Source of the DNA: Hormiphora californensis
Taxonomy: Eukaryota > Ctenophora > Tentaculata > Cydippida > Pleurobrachiidae
NCBI GenBank assembly: GCA_020137815.1
Contig: CM035360.1
Coordinates: 936,577 to 1,000,576, forward strand
Length of the DNA stretch: 64,000 nucleotides
Direction: 5' to 3'
The notes beneath the pieces are model-generated. The model searched no databases, had not been told where the DNA came from, and saw only the letters and a program-made list of their open reading frames with translations. Shown here piece after piece: positions 9,608 to 21,626 of this stretch (the first letter of the stretch is position 1; each line of letters opens with the position of its first letter). The translations under genes and the position numbers were made by a program.

Positions 9608-12557
9608 ATGGGCAGTTTATCTCAGGGGGCTGAGTTTCAGAGTTTCAAAAGTTCGTTAACAAAACAAAGGATAACTATTGAAGGTACAGGAGGTTCATAA
9701 TGTTCACCTTCAATTTAATGAACATGTTAACTTTGTTTTATACAATTTGGATACAGTGTGCAGTTTGTATCAATCCCCCATGGACCTGATCCAGTGATCC
9801 CCCTCCCCCAAGAAACCAATGAAGCCCCAATTCTGATTCCAATGAATATTAAAACTCCGGCAACTTTCTTCAGATGGAGCTGGTGAGGGTGTGTGGACTG
9901 TGTATGATACTGGACCCAGAACAGTCAGATCCCCCCTCATAATGATACCTCCCCTGGGTGCTACACCTGAGGTCTTCTATAAACAGGTTAGTTAGTGGAA
10001 CTGTAAATTAATGATATTGGGGAGAGGCGTTTTAAATACTGTACAGTCTTACACCCTTGTTCCATGGGCAGAATTCGGCAAAATTTAGGCTGAATTACGC
10101 CTTTTAGGCCGAATTACGCGGCAGAATTACGCGGCAGAATTACGCCTTGTGCCAAGGCGTAATTCAGCCTAAAAGGCGTAATTCGGCCTTTTTGGTAGCC
10201 CCTTGGGAGGGTGTTATTCACACATCTAATTGATCAATGAAATAACTCAATAGATCTCTCTTTCACACCATGCTTAATTAGGGCGTGAAAAAACATCTCA
10301 CACAGAGTTTGTGCGTCTGTGAGTCAGTATCTTTCTTCCCGTGGAACCGAAGTGCTCACTTTCAAACGGCAGACCCTTTTGCGGAGTTCTGCCCGTGGAA
10401 CTAGGGGGTAATTTACCCGCCCCCCCCCCCCTCCAATAATCTCCTTCCACTCTAAGGTGTAACACCCCCTACCCTAAAAGAATATTATAATTATCCCTCC
10501 CCTTTGGTATCGAAGACACCTCACACTCGCGCAAGGGGTAACTTCGTAACCAACCCTCACCTCTATCCCTCTCTCTAGGTGTTATCCCTCTATCTCTCCC
10601 TCTCTAGGTGTTACCCCTGTCCAGTAAGGGTATCATAGTGTTGACAGTTGAGGGTCCTGTCTGTTACCCCTCCCCTCCCCCTCTCTAGGTGTTATCCCTG
10701 TCCAGTAAGGGTATCAGGGTGTTAGCAGTTGAGGGTCCTGTATGTTACCCCTCCCCTCCCTCTCTCTAGGTGTTATCCCTGTCCAGTAAGGGTATCAGGG
10801 TGTTAGCTGTTGAAGGACCTGTCTGTTGGTCAGAGGGCAGGTGGTGTACCAGTTTCAGGAACCTACTCTACCATTTTAACGTTGATAAGGTAATGCTGAG
10901 CGTACTCCAGCTCGTTACCAACAGGGATTCCTTGCGATAGATATGGTAATGGAGACTTTCTTTGCTCGCTGTGGTATGTACTACACGAACCCGTTCACAT
11001 ATTTGACATGTTCTATTTCCCCTGTAGGTCCACCTGTTTGGAGCCGGTTTGGGAGGTTACCTGGCTCAGAAGTTTTCCGAAATTACATTCCGTAACCCCA
11101 TGGTGATATCTCTACTCCTGTGCAACACTTTCTCTGATACAACGTCTTACAGCAAGGTATTATAGTACAATGTTGTAACCCCATTCCTAGTCTTCATTCC
11201 CCTCAGCTCACGTCACCTCGGGAGGCACCTCGGTCTTGATCAAATATCACTGATAGCTCCGTTTGGCAAATTAGCATTTTCTAGAGTCTACCCTACTATA
11301 ATTAATACTACTGCTGTTGCTTATTTGTTTGATAAATATCTAACTTTTAACAACTTCTTCTTCTACAGGGTAGAATGCCATCAGTTTACTACATGATGCC
11401 AACATTTGCATTGCGAAGACAAATCCTTGCTGAAATACCCAGGTAAAATAATTTATAGTTCAAGTTTTCTCTGGGTTTGTCCACCATGGAAACCACTTTT
11501 TAATTATATGTACTTGTATTAGGCAAGATAATAAATATGTACATGAACTCTTTATGTACATCCCTATCAAATCTGAGGGCACATGATCAGTGTGCCCAGA
11601 CGGTGATAGCTGAATTTCATTGAAATGAACCGTACCAAATCTTTCAGTGTATCAACTACAGGCCACATGGCGGACTCTGTTGGTTAACCCTAATATACAA
11701 CTGTTTCAGTGTATCAACTACAGGCCACATGGCGGACTCTGTTGATTTCATGGTTGAGCAAGTGGAGAAGATAGACCGGAGTACACTGGCCTCTAGACTA
11801 GTTATCAGGTGCATGTTTTATGATTTCTACTACCCCAAAGCCCGAAGGTGCCGGGCAAGTCTGCCTCAAGCCCCTCAATTCCCAAAACAAAGCCCAAAGA
11901 CAATCTAGACGTTAGATTGATTTTTACTTATTTCCAAACCTATAAACGTCTAATTAATTATAATTTACTTTCAATTACCGCAGGTCAACACGGAGTTACA
12001 TTGAGCCACAGCGGTTACGTCATCAGCCCATAACGATCATAGAGAGTTTTGATGATCCTGGTACCACCCCCACCATACAGGTAAACATTATAAGTATAAT
12101 CCCCAGTAAGTTCAGGTATGCTATACTATAGCCTATAATTGTCATAGTGAGTGATAAGATTTTACATTCATAAATTCTAGGTCCAGTTTTCGATATTGAC
12201 CTTGATATTAGTTTGGTTACGAAATAACCTCTCGTGCGCTGACAAGGGAGGGGTTATTTCGTTACCAAGATATTTAGTCAGATTTAAATTCACATATCCC
12301 TTAATCTGCAGGAAGACCTTGATATTAATTTTAATTAAGTAAGATTTAAACCCCACTCACACATATTCCTTAATCTGCAGGAGGATCTACACAAGTGCTA
12401 CCCAGACGCCCGGAAAGGTCAAATAAAGAGCGGAGGACCCTTTCCCTATCTCTCTGCTGCTCATGAAGTGAACCTATACATCCTTATTCACCTTAAATCT
12501 TTTGTGAACACTAAACTGTCACCCTATGAGAAGTCTACAGAGCCAGTTAATGAGTAG
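9608..12557 (+). CDS. SPG21: Maspardin, alpha/beta-hydrolase fold
   Basis: Eight exons: 9608-9683, 9874-9986, 10770-10889, 11028-11156, 11369-11442, 11710-11808, 11984-12080, 12381-12557; all phases agree and the product is about 294 residues (human maspardin is 308). Landmarks are [67 protein letters not shown] and GGPFPYL. Maspardin is a cytosolic and endosomal protein linked to CD4/endosome traffic; loss causes Mast syndrome in people. It is thought to be a non-enzymatic member of the hydrolase fold. Here the nucleophile-elbow Ser of GASLGG is Gly (about residue 110), so hydrolase chemistry is very unlikely. Introns 2, 5 and 7 contain duplicated copies of the downstream exon edge. Start chosen because MGSLSQ gives the only phase-compatible first exon. 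Confidence 0.93.
10070..10192. repeat. Palindromic GAATTACGCC repeat in SPG21 intron 2
   Basis: The motif GAATTACGC(C/G) occurs about five times, first direct and then inverted (GGCGTAATTC), so the segment can fold into a long hairpin. It may be a small foldback element; the flanks give no clear target duplication. Confidence 0.65.
10603..10830 (+). repeat. SPG21: 81-bp triplication of the SPG21 exon 3 acceptor
   Basis: Three units with period 81 bp start with CTCTCTAG|GTGTTA; the exon-like starts are near 10608, 10689 and 10770. Only the last continues into the full exon ([10 protein letters not shown]). In the first two, reading on from the acceptor in frame reaches the TAG of the next acceptor, so using them would truncate the protein. 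Confidence 0.88.
11645..11747 (+). repeat. SPG21: 62-bp duplication of the SPG21 exon 6 acceptor
   Basis: TTTCAG followed by the first 38 bases of exon 6 (TGTATCAACTACAGGCCACA...) occurs at 11643 and again at 11705. The second copy continues as the real exon; the first runs into TTGGTTAACCC and a stop. Confidence 0.88.
12211..12273. repeat. Short palindromic GGTTACGAAATAACC repeat
   Basis: GGTTACGAAATAACC and GGTTATTTCGTTACC bracket CTCTCGTGCGCTGACAAGGG. A very similar unit is at 4487-4560, in inverted order, and half-units occur near 1550 and 10530. This is a small dispersed palindromic family. Confidence 0.7.
12300..12390 (+). repeat. SPG21: 69-bp duplication of the SPG21 exon 8 acceptor
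   Basis: TTAATCTGCAG|GAAGACCT at 12301 and TTAATCTGCAG|GAGGATCT at 12370 are copies of the same intron-exon boundary, 69 bp apart. Only the second opens into exon 8; the first reads EDLDINFN and stops. Confidence 0.75.
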
Positions 12558-13789
12558 ATATAATAGTTAGATTGATCCACATGAACTTCCTGCCTGGCGA
12601 CGCGTACTGTCACTGGGGCAACGCCAGACAGTGAACTGCCAACTAAAGCTTAATTTTTGTTTTTTGCTGTTTTTTTGAGGACATTTTTGAGACATTACAA
12701 ACAGTGTGTTTCAATTGCTACTTACTTTTATTAGTTTCTAGTCCTACTCCTACCGGTAGGTATTATTACTGTATAAATACATTTACTTTTAGTAAAGTTT
12801 GACCAGCCGAACAAAGCAGTGTGAGCTAAACAAAGTTACTGTTAGCAACAGGGAATATATTTAACACTTAACAGTGTAGCTGAAGAGGTGATGAGTGCTG
12901 GCACTCTTTTGTTTTTCTCAGCTTTTCGAGAATTAGAAATGTTTGTGTGTGTACATGTTGGTTTTTTGATTTTGTAAAATTGTAAGTAACGACTTTCGAG
13001 TGTTCGAATTCCTGAAAATATTGCTGTTGTGTACTTTTTGAAGAATCATATGGGGCACTTTCGGCTCCTCAAGCTGACGTCAGACATTCATTTCCGATAC
13101 CAATGGATGTTGACACTGTGCCGTCTTGTATTGGTCCAAGTCTAAACAAGACCCCATCTCCCGGCAAAACTTAAGAGTTGGAACCATTCCAACAAAACGA
13201 TAGCTATACTATGACACTGTGGTGTAAACTCGCACGATGGATCTGATCACTTGAGATCCACTTCCTAAATCCCAAATCCTACGTGTATGCCCGGGAGCGG
13301 GGCTCCTCCCTAGAACTTGAGTAGAACATAGCAAACCACATCAAAAGACTCCGATCCAATTGAAAAAGGGGTGTCTGAATGAGAGAGCATACCACGTGCT
13401 AAAAAAGGAGGCAAGGTGACTAGAAATAAAACTTAGAATTAGATGCACATCCGCAACCAGGACCCCAACACAGCTCAGTTTAATTTCGCTGTTCAGGTTG
13501 TAATCCAATCTTTTTGTTTTGCACGTCCTGCAGCGATTTCTAGGTCGCCATTTATGCAATTATGCGTCGCATTATTGGCTGTAGGGTAATGAACATTTGT
13601 CCTGGTTAAATTGATATTGCACAGTTTGCATAGTCCCAGTCTCAAAGTCATCATTAACATGACCACAGCTTACCATTTGCCCCACAGCTTACACTCAAAA
13701 CACGGGATTTTACAAAATTTGGAAAACAAATAGAGCCGTGATATACACAATATATAGTGCGAGAAAAAATAGTGTCTCTTTCCACATAT
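12558..13789. other. SPG21 3' UTR and intergenic region before PFDN1
   Basis: SPG21 and PFDN1 converge here. I see no further gene; the open frame at 13341-13559 (minus) has no recognisable domain or splice context. Confidence 0.5.
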
Positions 13790-15495
13790 CTAACTGGCTT
13801 TGACAGACGACTTCTTGCTCTCCACCAACTCCCTCAACGCCTGCTCGCTTTCCTTCAGATTCTTGCTTAGGTACACCTTTTGTTGCTGGAATAAAGGGGG
13901 ATGTTAGTAACCGAATATAAATTACAAAAACATGGTGTTATAAAGTTACTCTTTAGTCACTCTTTAGAAGACTGACAACTACTTTCTCTCACCTCTAGGG
14001 CCTGGATCTGTTCACGACTCTTCATGGCTTTGTCCTTTAGTTGTTCCAGAATGGTGTCCTGAGTCTCAAGAACAAACCTGAAATTATCACATTTGTTAAT
14101 TAATATCGGTTCCAAAGAAAGCAACTCGACTCATGACGGTCTTCTCTCGATCCCTTGTCAGCGCTAAGCATCACATTAGTTTGTTCCACGCGCGGCGCAA
14201 TTAAAATGCTGACACGGTGTGGTTTTCTGTTTTATGTTCGAGCGCGTTACAGAACCTAACATAATCAACTGTGACATGCAACGGCTCTTGATGACCCTCC
14301 CGTAGTGTCCTAGTAGAGTCGATAACTACATCGACCTCTCCCAATTGTTCCAGTTTTTGTCACATCTGTTTGGAGCCTCGACACGACCTCTAAACAGGTG
14401 TTACTTTTTCACAAACTGTTTTCATCTTGGTGTAATCAGCAGTTGAAATGTTGTTGATCATAACAAAAACCTGACTAAATTTTTTCAACTTGGGGTAAAA
14501 CCATGGGTGTCAAAAGTTAGCTCTAGGTCCCCTGAGTAACCATCCGGAGACTCCAAGAGATATTTCAAGCCGTTCTCCTGTAATCATTAATCCCGGTAGA
14601 GCACATATTTGAGTATGGACGTACGTGCAATTGCCTACAACCTCAACTTTAATGTATAACGTTAATGTGCGTCTCTCTCTTTTCTCCCCCTTGAGAAAGA
14701 GTTATCTCGCGCGGCGCAACCGCACGTGCGGTTTTTCCAGAGAGAGTGAGAGACATACAATAACATGTAAACAGCCTGCCAGCGCTCACGTACGTCCGCA
14801 TTGTATTTTTTTCTCCACCGGGATTAATGATTACGGGAGAACGGCTTGAAATATCTCTTAGAGTCTCCGGATGGTTACTCAGGGGACCTAGAGCTAACTT
14901 TTGACACCCATGGTTTTACCCCAAGTTGAAAAAATTTAGTCAGGTTTTTGTTATGATCAGCAACATTTCAACTGCTGATTACACCAAGATGAAAACAGTT
15001 TGTGAAAAAGTAACACCTGTTTAGAGGTCGTGTCGAGGCTCCAAACAGATGTGACAAAAACTGGAACAATTGGGAGAGGTCGATGTAGTTATCGACTCTA
15101 CTATCCCATACGGTGCATAAAATTACATTTAAAACTTACATTCTACCAACGCTCTCGAACAGTTTGGTGTCAGCTGGGGCGTTCCTGATCTCTGCGTAGG
15201 TCAACTCTGCATGCTTGCCCCTGTTCTTGCACTGTTCAACCTAGAATGTGAAAAGTTTGAAACTTTGTGAATTATATCGGGTGACAAGTCCCAGATTTGC
15301 TAAACAAATTGTCGTGCATGCGTTAACATATTTCCCCGCCCTTGATTCGGTCCTTTTTAACATCCTATTAATCAACAATTATGCTCAGTATTTTGAATTT
15401 CTCACCTGGGTATCGACGCCCTTGATTCTGCTGGCAGTCTCAGTGGTTTTGTTTTTAAGCTCGGTGAAAGCTTTCTTCAACTCAACGTCAGCCAT
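13790..15495 (-). CDS. PFDN1: Prefoldin subunit 1
   Basis: Four exons on the minus strand: 15495-15406, 15240-15140, 14077-13993, 13885-13790, with phases 0/2/0 and a total of 123 residues (human PFDN1 is 122). The product starts MADVELKKAFTELKNKTTET and contains KLFESVGRMFVLETQDTILE and EQIQALEQQKVYLSKNLKES. These are the beta-prefoldin N- and C-terminal helices with the central hairpin (RMF/FVL). Prefoldin is a cytosolic hexamer that hands unfolded actin and tubulin to the CCT chaperonin. A foldback transposon fills much of intron 2. A (GA)n tract lies just upstream of the start codon. Confidence 0.94.
14311..15103. mobile_element. Foldback DNA transposon in PFDN1 intron 2
   Basis: A 793-bp element with inverted arms of nearly 290 bp (14311-~14601 and ~14816-15103) beginning TAGTAGAGTCGATAACTACA. 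Flanking TCC on both sides is a candidate 3-bp target duplication, which would suit a PIF/Harbinger-type or similar element. The 215-bp loop (14602-14815) has no transposase. Arms are nearly identical, implying recent activity or conversion between arms. Confidence 0.85.
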
Positions 15496-15523
15496 GATAG
15501 TTAACTTTTTAGCTACAAATTGT

Positions 15524-15528
<5 letters not shown>

Positions 15529-15579
<51 letters not shown>
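15529..15579. repeat. (GA)n microsatellite upstream of PFDN1
   Basis: About 25 GA dinucleotides start 34 bases upstream of the PFDN1 start codon. A CT-rich stretch follows at 15713-15762. Confidence 0.95.
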
Positions 15580-15582
<3 letters not shown>

Positions 15583-16030
15583 GCTAGGGAGAGAATACGA
15601 GTATCTCTGGATAGAGCAGATCTAGGATGAGAGCGATCTTGCGCTCGCATCTCTCACGATCTTCTCTCGATCGTAGCTCTGATACTATCTTCTCTCTATC
15701 TCTCTATCTCGCTACTCTCTCTCTCTCTCTCTCTCTCTTCTCTTCTCTCTCTCTCTCTCCCTTCTCCCTTAAATATAATAACTTCATCCTGGAGACAAAC
15801 ACGGTTTGTAATTGAAATATTAGGGCAACAAGTAAGCATAAAACAACAGCAATGATAAAAACGGGTATTCGGATCAAGTAACGTTTTTACTTTTTAATCT
15901 CAATTGCTAATGTATTGCCTGACTTAAACACTGATCATATAGATCGACCTGCATTGTAGTATAACTAACTAATTAATTAATTAATTAATTGTGTAACTTT
16001 ATTTCCGATTCAGACTGCAATTAAACTATC

Positions 16031-17127
16031 TCAACTCTTTCCCATTTTTTGTGATATAACGTGTGATAGTGCGACAGACAAGTCCTCTCTCATCCCATGT
16101 TCAGATGTGAATTTCTTAGCTAACTTTGCAGGGTCATCCTTCTGTCGGACCTTTAGAATGGCTATCTTATCGGGACAGTATTCCACAGTCATGGTGAACA
16201 CAATTCCGTCCTTGTCCTTGGGAAGATTAATTCGATTAATTAGATTAGTTAAGTTAGAGTTGCTAGAAGGCAGTGGGAGGGACTGTACTGGTAATTTTAG
16301 AAAGAAAATAATATAACGATTCAGTAGCGGTATATTTCAGTGATGGGGAAGGGAGGCCCCGCGTGATCCTGTCTAACCGCAGAGGGTTAGACCATAACAA
16401 GGGGTAGGGCTGGTATAATAGGGTGATATTTGAAATGATATTATACGGAGCTTTTAGTGAAGGGATTTTGCACGTGACATCGAGACCTATAAGAGCCAAA
16501 CTGATATATATGAAGTCTGCATGTAAACAAAATCAAATATAATACAGGCTTCCTTTTCAGGTTATTATAGGGCGGTGATAGGCCTACCTAGGTTAAAACA
16601 ACAAATTCCACAGTGAAATTTTGTAATTTTTCTAAAGAGAGAATAGAGATAGAAACGAATTTGAAATTTCTTCGTCGGGTTAAATCAAATTTACTTGTCA
16701 GCATGATCCCTCACAAGACACGATCTGTTTGGTTTAGGTTCCAAGGCCCCTGCAACTTACTGGGTGTCTCATGTACTCAGGAATTCGTGACCTCTCAGGT
16801 TTATTCCTAGATCTTTGATCCCGTCTCCCTCTCCCTCGAGTTCCCCGGGGCTCAGTCTCCTCAGGTCTTTTCATTATTTCTTCCTGACAAAAATAAAAGT
16901 GATTACATTTTTCCGAAATACTTTTTTCTTTTGCTATTCTATTCGCTCGCTAACTTGAGGAAACATTTTGTTATATTTCGGAAGCAAACCTTCAATTTTT
17001 CCTCATGGTAATCTCTCCTGTCGAATTGGTTCTGTTTAATATGGTGGAGAAAGCCGTGCCCTCGATCCAATCTGGGTGGCCTCCGTTCACTAGACATACT
17101 ACTAAATAGTCGTTTAGTCACAAACAT
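16031..17127 (-). CDS. C2orf68: UPF0561 family protein, C2orf68 homologue
   Basis: Three exons on the minus strand: 17127-16990, 16883-16761, 16282-16031, all joined in phase 0; 170 residues from the first ATG, 160 from the second (MSSERRPPRL at 17097). The signature is RLDRGHGFLHHIKQNQFDRR near the N-terminus, a basic RGRGRRDQRSR linker, and a C-terminal VEYCPDKIAILKVRQKDDPA segment ending in SHVISQKMGKS. This matches UPF0561 (human C2orf68, 166 residues) in length and arrangement. The molecular role is unknown. The third-exon acceptor was chosen at 16283-16284 because the nearer TAG acceptor gives an immediate stop. Confidence 0.85.
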
Positions 17128-18018
17128 AAGATCGAGTTATCAGCTGTAGATGATTTGGGGGGCGTGTTCACATATATTATACTAGCACACCCATTGGGTG
17201 CGCCTCAAGTAAGGGCTTTTTGAAATTTGATAACCCACCCGGCTTCGCCGGGTGGATCTTTTTGCCCCTTTCAACGGTTGCCATGGCAACTGAATTGGTA
17301 ACTATGGGGAATGGCCTGTTAAAAGTCATTCGAAATATTAAGAAACTTCCACTGGAACTTCAGAAAGTGTGAATAACAGCTTTACAGCTTTCATCATATG
17401 AAGTGTTTTATGAAGGAGCACTGTCGCTTAGATACCGCTGAACGAACGGCCACCACTTCGACGTTCATCTCCAAATTATAATAGAGATTGTTGCTGAGAT
17501 GAAATTGAGGTGAGTCAGAGTCCAGAGACGAAAAGGGGGATTGTAGGAGCAAGGGAGGGACAGGGGAGAATATGATATGAACTATTTGTAGCTGTCTCAA
17601 GAAGAAATGAATGCCATGCAGGTGCCATGCATAAGGCGGCATTGAGGGATAAAAACACTCCATCCCCTATGAAATTATATCAAAATAATCCAATAAATGC
17701 CGGGGATGTTCTGGCCAAAATATATCATGTAATATTCCGTATTCGAATCTCCAAATGTAAATTCTGGGGCATCTTTTCTATCCTATTCTCCTTCCAGAAA
17801 TCAAATTTTCACAAAACACAATTATTTAGGACTTCATTACTCCAGACAAAGTCCATTCCCATTTCATCGCATTTATTATTATTGTCTATTTCCCACTCTC
17901 TCTCTCAAGTTCCATATATTCATTTCACATATCATTAGTACCTAAGAAACTCCGTGAAAGTTCTGATCCTTCGCCCCAGTCTTGTGATCTTTCAGTTGGG
18001 GAGCAGACTCGTAGTTAC
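17128..18018. other. Intergenic region, no gene recognised
   Basis: Contains a GC-rich perfect hairpin, CCACCCGGCTTCGCCGGGTGG, at about 17236-17256, followed by TTTTT. It resembles a bacterial terminator, but in animal DNA is more likely part of a dispersed repeat. No protein-coding signal seen. Confidence 0.5.
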
Positions 18019-18218
18019 AAATTACCACCCCTCTCTTCTGGGCCTGGGGGAAGGGTTGGGTCAAAGTCAAATTACCACCCCTCTCTTCTGGGCCTGGGGG
18101 AAGGGTTGGGTCAAAGTCAAATTACCACCCCTCTCTTCTGGGCCTGGGGGAAGGGTTGGGTCAAAGTCAAATTACCACCCCTCTCTTCTGGGCCTGGGGG
18201 AAGGGTTGGGTCAAAGTC
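18019..18218. repeat. 50-bp minisatellite, 4 copies
   Basis: Four almost perfect 50-bp units starting AATTACCACCCCTCTCTTCT and ending GGGTCAAAGTCA. Near-identity of copies suggests recent expansion. Confidence 0.93.
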
Positions 18219-19595
18219 CCCTTTGATAAACATACTTACTTTCTATAAAGTAGGTGTAATAAACATGAGGGAGAAAGCTTATTTTTTTCCTAGGCTAGAA
18301 TCGAATGAATGATCATCAATGATCAAAGTATCCCGAGAGTTTTATTTAAAGCGGTTAGTTAATACCTTTAAAGACTAGATCATTTGGACTTGGGGAGAGA
18401 ATATTAGATAATGATAACTCCTGTGATATAAAATGCGTTCTATTCACCAGGAGCAGGAGGTGGCTATCATCGATCCCTCAGGGAGACGAGAGACATAGTG
18501 GGGAAGAAGCGGAAAGAGAAGAAGGGGATGAGGAGAAAGAGAGAAGAGACAGAGAGAGAGAGAGAGAGAGCGGGATGAAGCAGTACAGAGAGCTGAGAGG
18601 GAGAGAAGAGAGCGAGAGAGAGAGAAGCACGAAGAGACGTAGACGCGTCTATCAGAGACTCTCTTCCTTCTTCTGCTCGCTCGATCCCTCAAGTCTAAAG
18701 GGTATCCCTAAGACTCTTGAGGGCCATTTTGCTCTCTTAGAGGCTCATCCCTATTTGTCTCTGTCTCGTTTCTCTCTCCTCTCAGAGATCGCTGCTGAAT
18801 TAGGCTGTATACTAACTGGGCCTCTGCGGACTGCGAGCCCTTGCCTGCCTATTCTTCTAGAGGAGAGAAGAGAAGAGAGAAGGAGGAACTAGCAGTTGGG
18901 TGATGATGAAGTGGGAATCAAAGATTCGATTTTCGGTGGCCTGGTTTACAAAGCAGGACGTCTGTATTTTCTGCACACCATACTACCTAAGTTGCTTCTT
19001 GCAACCTCGTCCTCTCTCTTTTTCTCTATCTCTCTCTATGTCTATCTCTGTCTCTCTTTCTATCTCTTTCTCTTTGCCATCATTGTCCATTTGAGTGACA
19101 GGCGGTGGATACGAGCTGCAGCGTGGAATGGGGCGACGGTGGGGCGTGATTCGATGATACTGACAAAACACCAGATATTCAGGACATAGCTGTCTATCCC
19201 CTATATTCACTCTCTCTCTTTCTGTCTCTCTCTGTCTCTCTCTGTCTCTCTCTCCCTCCCTCTCCACGCATCGTTCTGATTGCATTTCCCTCTCTGATTC
19301 GTGGACTTTGTTTTTATAGCAGAATTAAGGTAGTTCCAGATCTCGTACCATCCATGATCCTCAGTAGGGCATTCACGTGCAACCTTCCCGCGTCTCAGAG
19401 CAAGCTGACTTTTTTGTATCCTCTTTTCAAAATCAACTTGTGTTTTTCTACGGCTATAGGAATCGATGTAGATTGAGTTATAATGGCCTAAATCCCAAGA
19501 ACTTGTATTGAATGACACGTAGACGGTAGACCACTAAAACGTCTATTTAAACCATCTATTCCTCATATAATATGCTCATTTCCCCTGTAGACAAA
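18219..19595. other. CT/GA-rich region upstream of the Ig-domain gene
   Basis: Several CT/GA tracts (18550-18620, 19013-19070, 19206-19260) give long but low-complexity open frames on both strands. A minus-strand segment at 19300-19540, with an acceptor-like GTTTTAG before it, reads CPTEDHGWYEIWNYLNSAI and might be an isolated exon, but I found no partner exon. A possible 5' UTR acceptor, CCCCTGTAG, lies at 19582-19590. Confidence 0.4.
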
Positions 19596-21626
19596 ATGAT
19601 TCGGGCGGTTCTGCTAGCCAGTGTGCTAGTTGGTATTGCCAGTGCTACTTTTGGCATGATCGAGCTCCCATCTGTGATATATGTGAAACCAGGTGACGAC
19701 TTCACCATTCCCTGTAGTAGTGACTTTGCTGTGGTAACCAAGGTAAGAACAATAAACCTCCCCACAGATCCCTTCCTCAGTCCTCCCTCAGACTGAGTCA
19801 GTCCTCACTGTACCTTGTTAGAACAGATCATCCTTTGCTCTGCCGAACTCTCACAAACAAACGATACGGATTGTACCTCACCCCTTGTTCGACCCTCCCT
19901 CACCGCATCTCGTTAGAACATGAAATACCCTGACAGAGTGTGCTACTGAAATAAAATGCAGTGTTTGCTAGACAAATCATCCACTTTAACACCCACTTTT
20001 TTCCAGCTGTTCCTGCCATCGGAAGAAGTTCCTCCTGAAGAAATCAAACAACAGCAGGCTATCAACACAGGAAACGAGCGAAAGAAGAACACCGCTTCGA
20101 GTCTGTTTGAGAACGCCAGCAAGGAAGAGCACGAGGGTCTCTACACGTGCCTGGTAAACCATGGCTCTGATATGGATCCCATGTATAGTGAGGCGACGTG
20201 CAAGGTCATCATTAAAGATATCTGTGGTGAAAGTGACTGCTCGGGGTTGGAGAAGTGCGTACCTGACTACTCCACAGGTACCTACACCTGTTCCTGTGAG
20301 TATGAGTGCTCCAAGAACTTTGACCCCCTCTGTGCTGATACCTGTGATCTCTACTGGAACGAGTGTGCCATGAATGAAATGACCTGTCGAGATGGCAAGG
20401 AGAGGGAGATCATGAATAAAGGGTTCTGTCCTGTTATCGTTAGCCCTACCGTCAGAGATGTTCCGGAGGTCCAGGTCCTGAGCGTGTCTGTTGGTGAGGT
20501 GGTAACCATGCACTCTGGACTTGTCGAGGATGGAACCCCAAAGGCACTACTCCAGTGGACCTTCAACGGGGAGTTAATGGAGGGTGAGAATGGGGAGCAG
20601 TTGGTAATTGAGGCGAGTGAGAGCAATGCAGGAGAGTACATGTGTACCATCACACACTGTAAAAACGACAACCAGGCTACAATGAACCAATACAAGGTGG
20701 AAGTACCAGAGTACCCTACCGATGAGCTGAGTACCGAACCACCCACATCTGATGACTTCACAATCAGCGATCCCAAGTATACATGTTCCGCATACCCTGG
20801 AGGATCTCTGGAGACCTTCAACGGTGTGGTGACCGTTCTGGATCTCACGTGTTCCCATGTCCTGGCGGCTGATCTCGGTCGAGATTCTGGGTACGTTGAT
20901 TCTTGGTATATCTACGGGTCCTTTGATGATTTCCAGGGAAGGACCTCTCTCCACTCCATGACATTCTACATTGGTGGTGCCATGTTTGAGATACAGAGAG
21001 GCTGGTTGGTCAACATGAACGGAGACAAGTGGGCCATCAAGGAGACCGGAGTTGCACAGGCAGTTCCGGGGACCAACTGCACAATTGAGTTTGTGGACTG
21101 GCATTTAGTGGTGGCCTGTGCGGACTTCACCGCCTACTATGATGGAATTATGAGCGGCCACATTTCCCTCGAGGTGGAGGTGGATGACACAATGGTGGAG
21201 AAGAGGTCTGGAAATGATATCGGTCTCTGTTGGGATAACATGTGGGGAGCTAGGTCGAACTGGCAGGTTGGTTCCAACACCGGCAAGTGTGAGCTGAACC
21301 AAGAATTTGAAGTTTGCGATTCTGGAGATATTGGGTGTGTGGATTACCAGGTTGAATCTGATAACGCTGAGTTCTTCGCCACCTGTGGAGCTGGAGCAGT
21401 TGATTCTTGTAGTGAGCTGACCTGTAATGATAGTGGTATGACGTCAATGCAGCAGTGTGCACTGATCCAGGCTCGGGATAAGTCTTGTGCACTCAAGGGG
21501 GCTACTGATAGCACAGTGAGCAGACTTGGATGTCCGGATAATGAGTGTGATTGGTTCCTGGCTGTTGTCGCCCAGGGATGTCCCCAGGATAGCTTCCCCT
21601 TCCAGTGCGGAGAGATTGATGCTTAG
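19596..21626 (+). CDS. Secreted Ig / Kazal-like / Ig / VWD-like protein
   Basis: Two exons, 19596-19742 and 20007-21626, phase 0, 588 residues. Residues 1-17 form a signal peptide (MIRAVLLASVLVGIASA). An Ig domain spans about 20-118, with Cys near 40 and GLYTC at 93-97. Residues 121-190 are Cys-rich and resemble a follistatin/Kazal module (CEYECSKNFDPLCADTCDLY). A second Ig domain follows to about 283 (WTFNGEL, NAGEYMC). From about 298 on, YTCSAYPGGSLETFNGVV, IGGAMFEIQRGW and GLCWDNMWG resemble a von Willebrand type D domain, followed by a Cys-rich tail. There is no transmembrane segment. I infer an extracellular matrix or mucus protein. The domain calls are by eye, the VWD call least certain; no named orthologue recognised. 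Start taken at the ATG opening the signal peptide rather than one 24 bases upstream. Confidence 0.85.

Noticed and set aside
17236-17256. GC hairpin followed by T's, like a rho-independent terminator
   Set aside because: The window is animal nuclear DNA with introns; a bacterial terminator makes no sense here, and it is more likely part of a repeat.
18019-18312. Tandem repeats considered as a CRISPR array
   Set aside because: The 50-bp units are directly adjacent with no unique spacers; this is a minisatellite. The same applies to the arrays at 24-378 and 21916-22078.
20351-21104. Long minus-strand frames opposite the Ig-domain gene
   Set aside because: They mirror a coherent plus-strand protein with signal peptide and Cys-rich domains and have no domain of their own.
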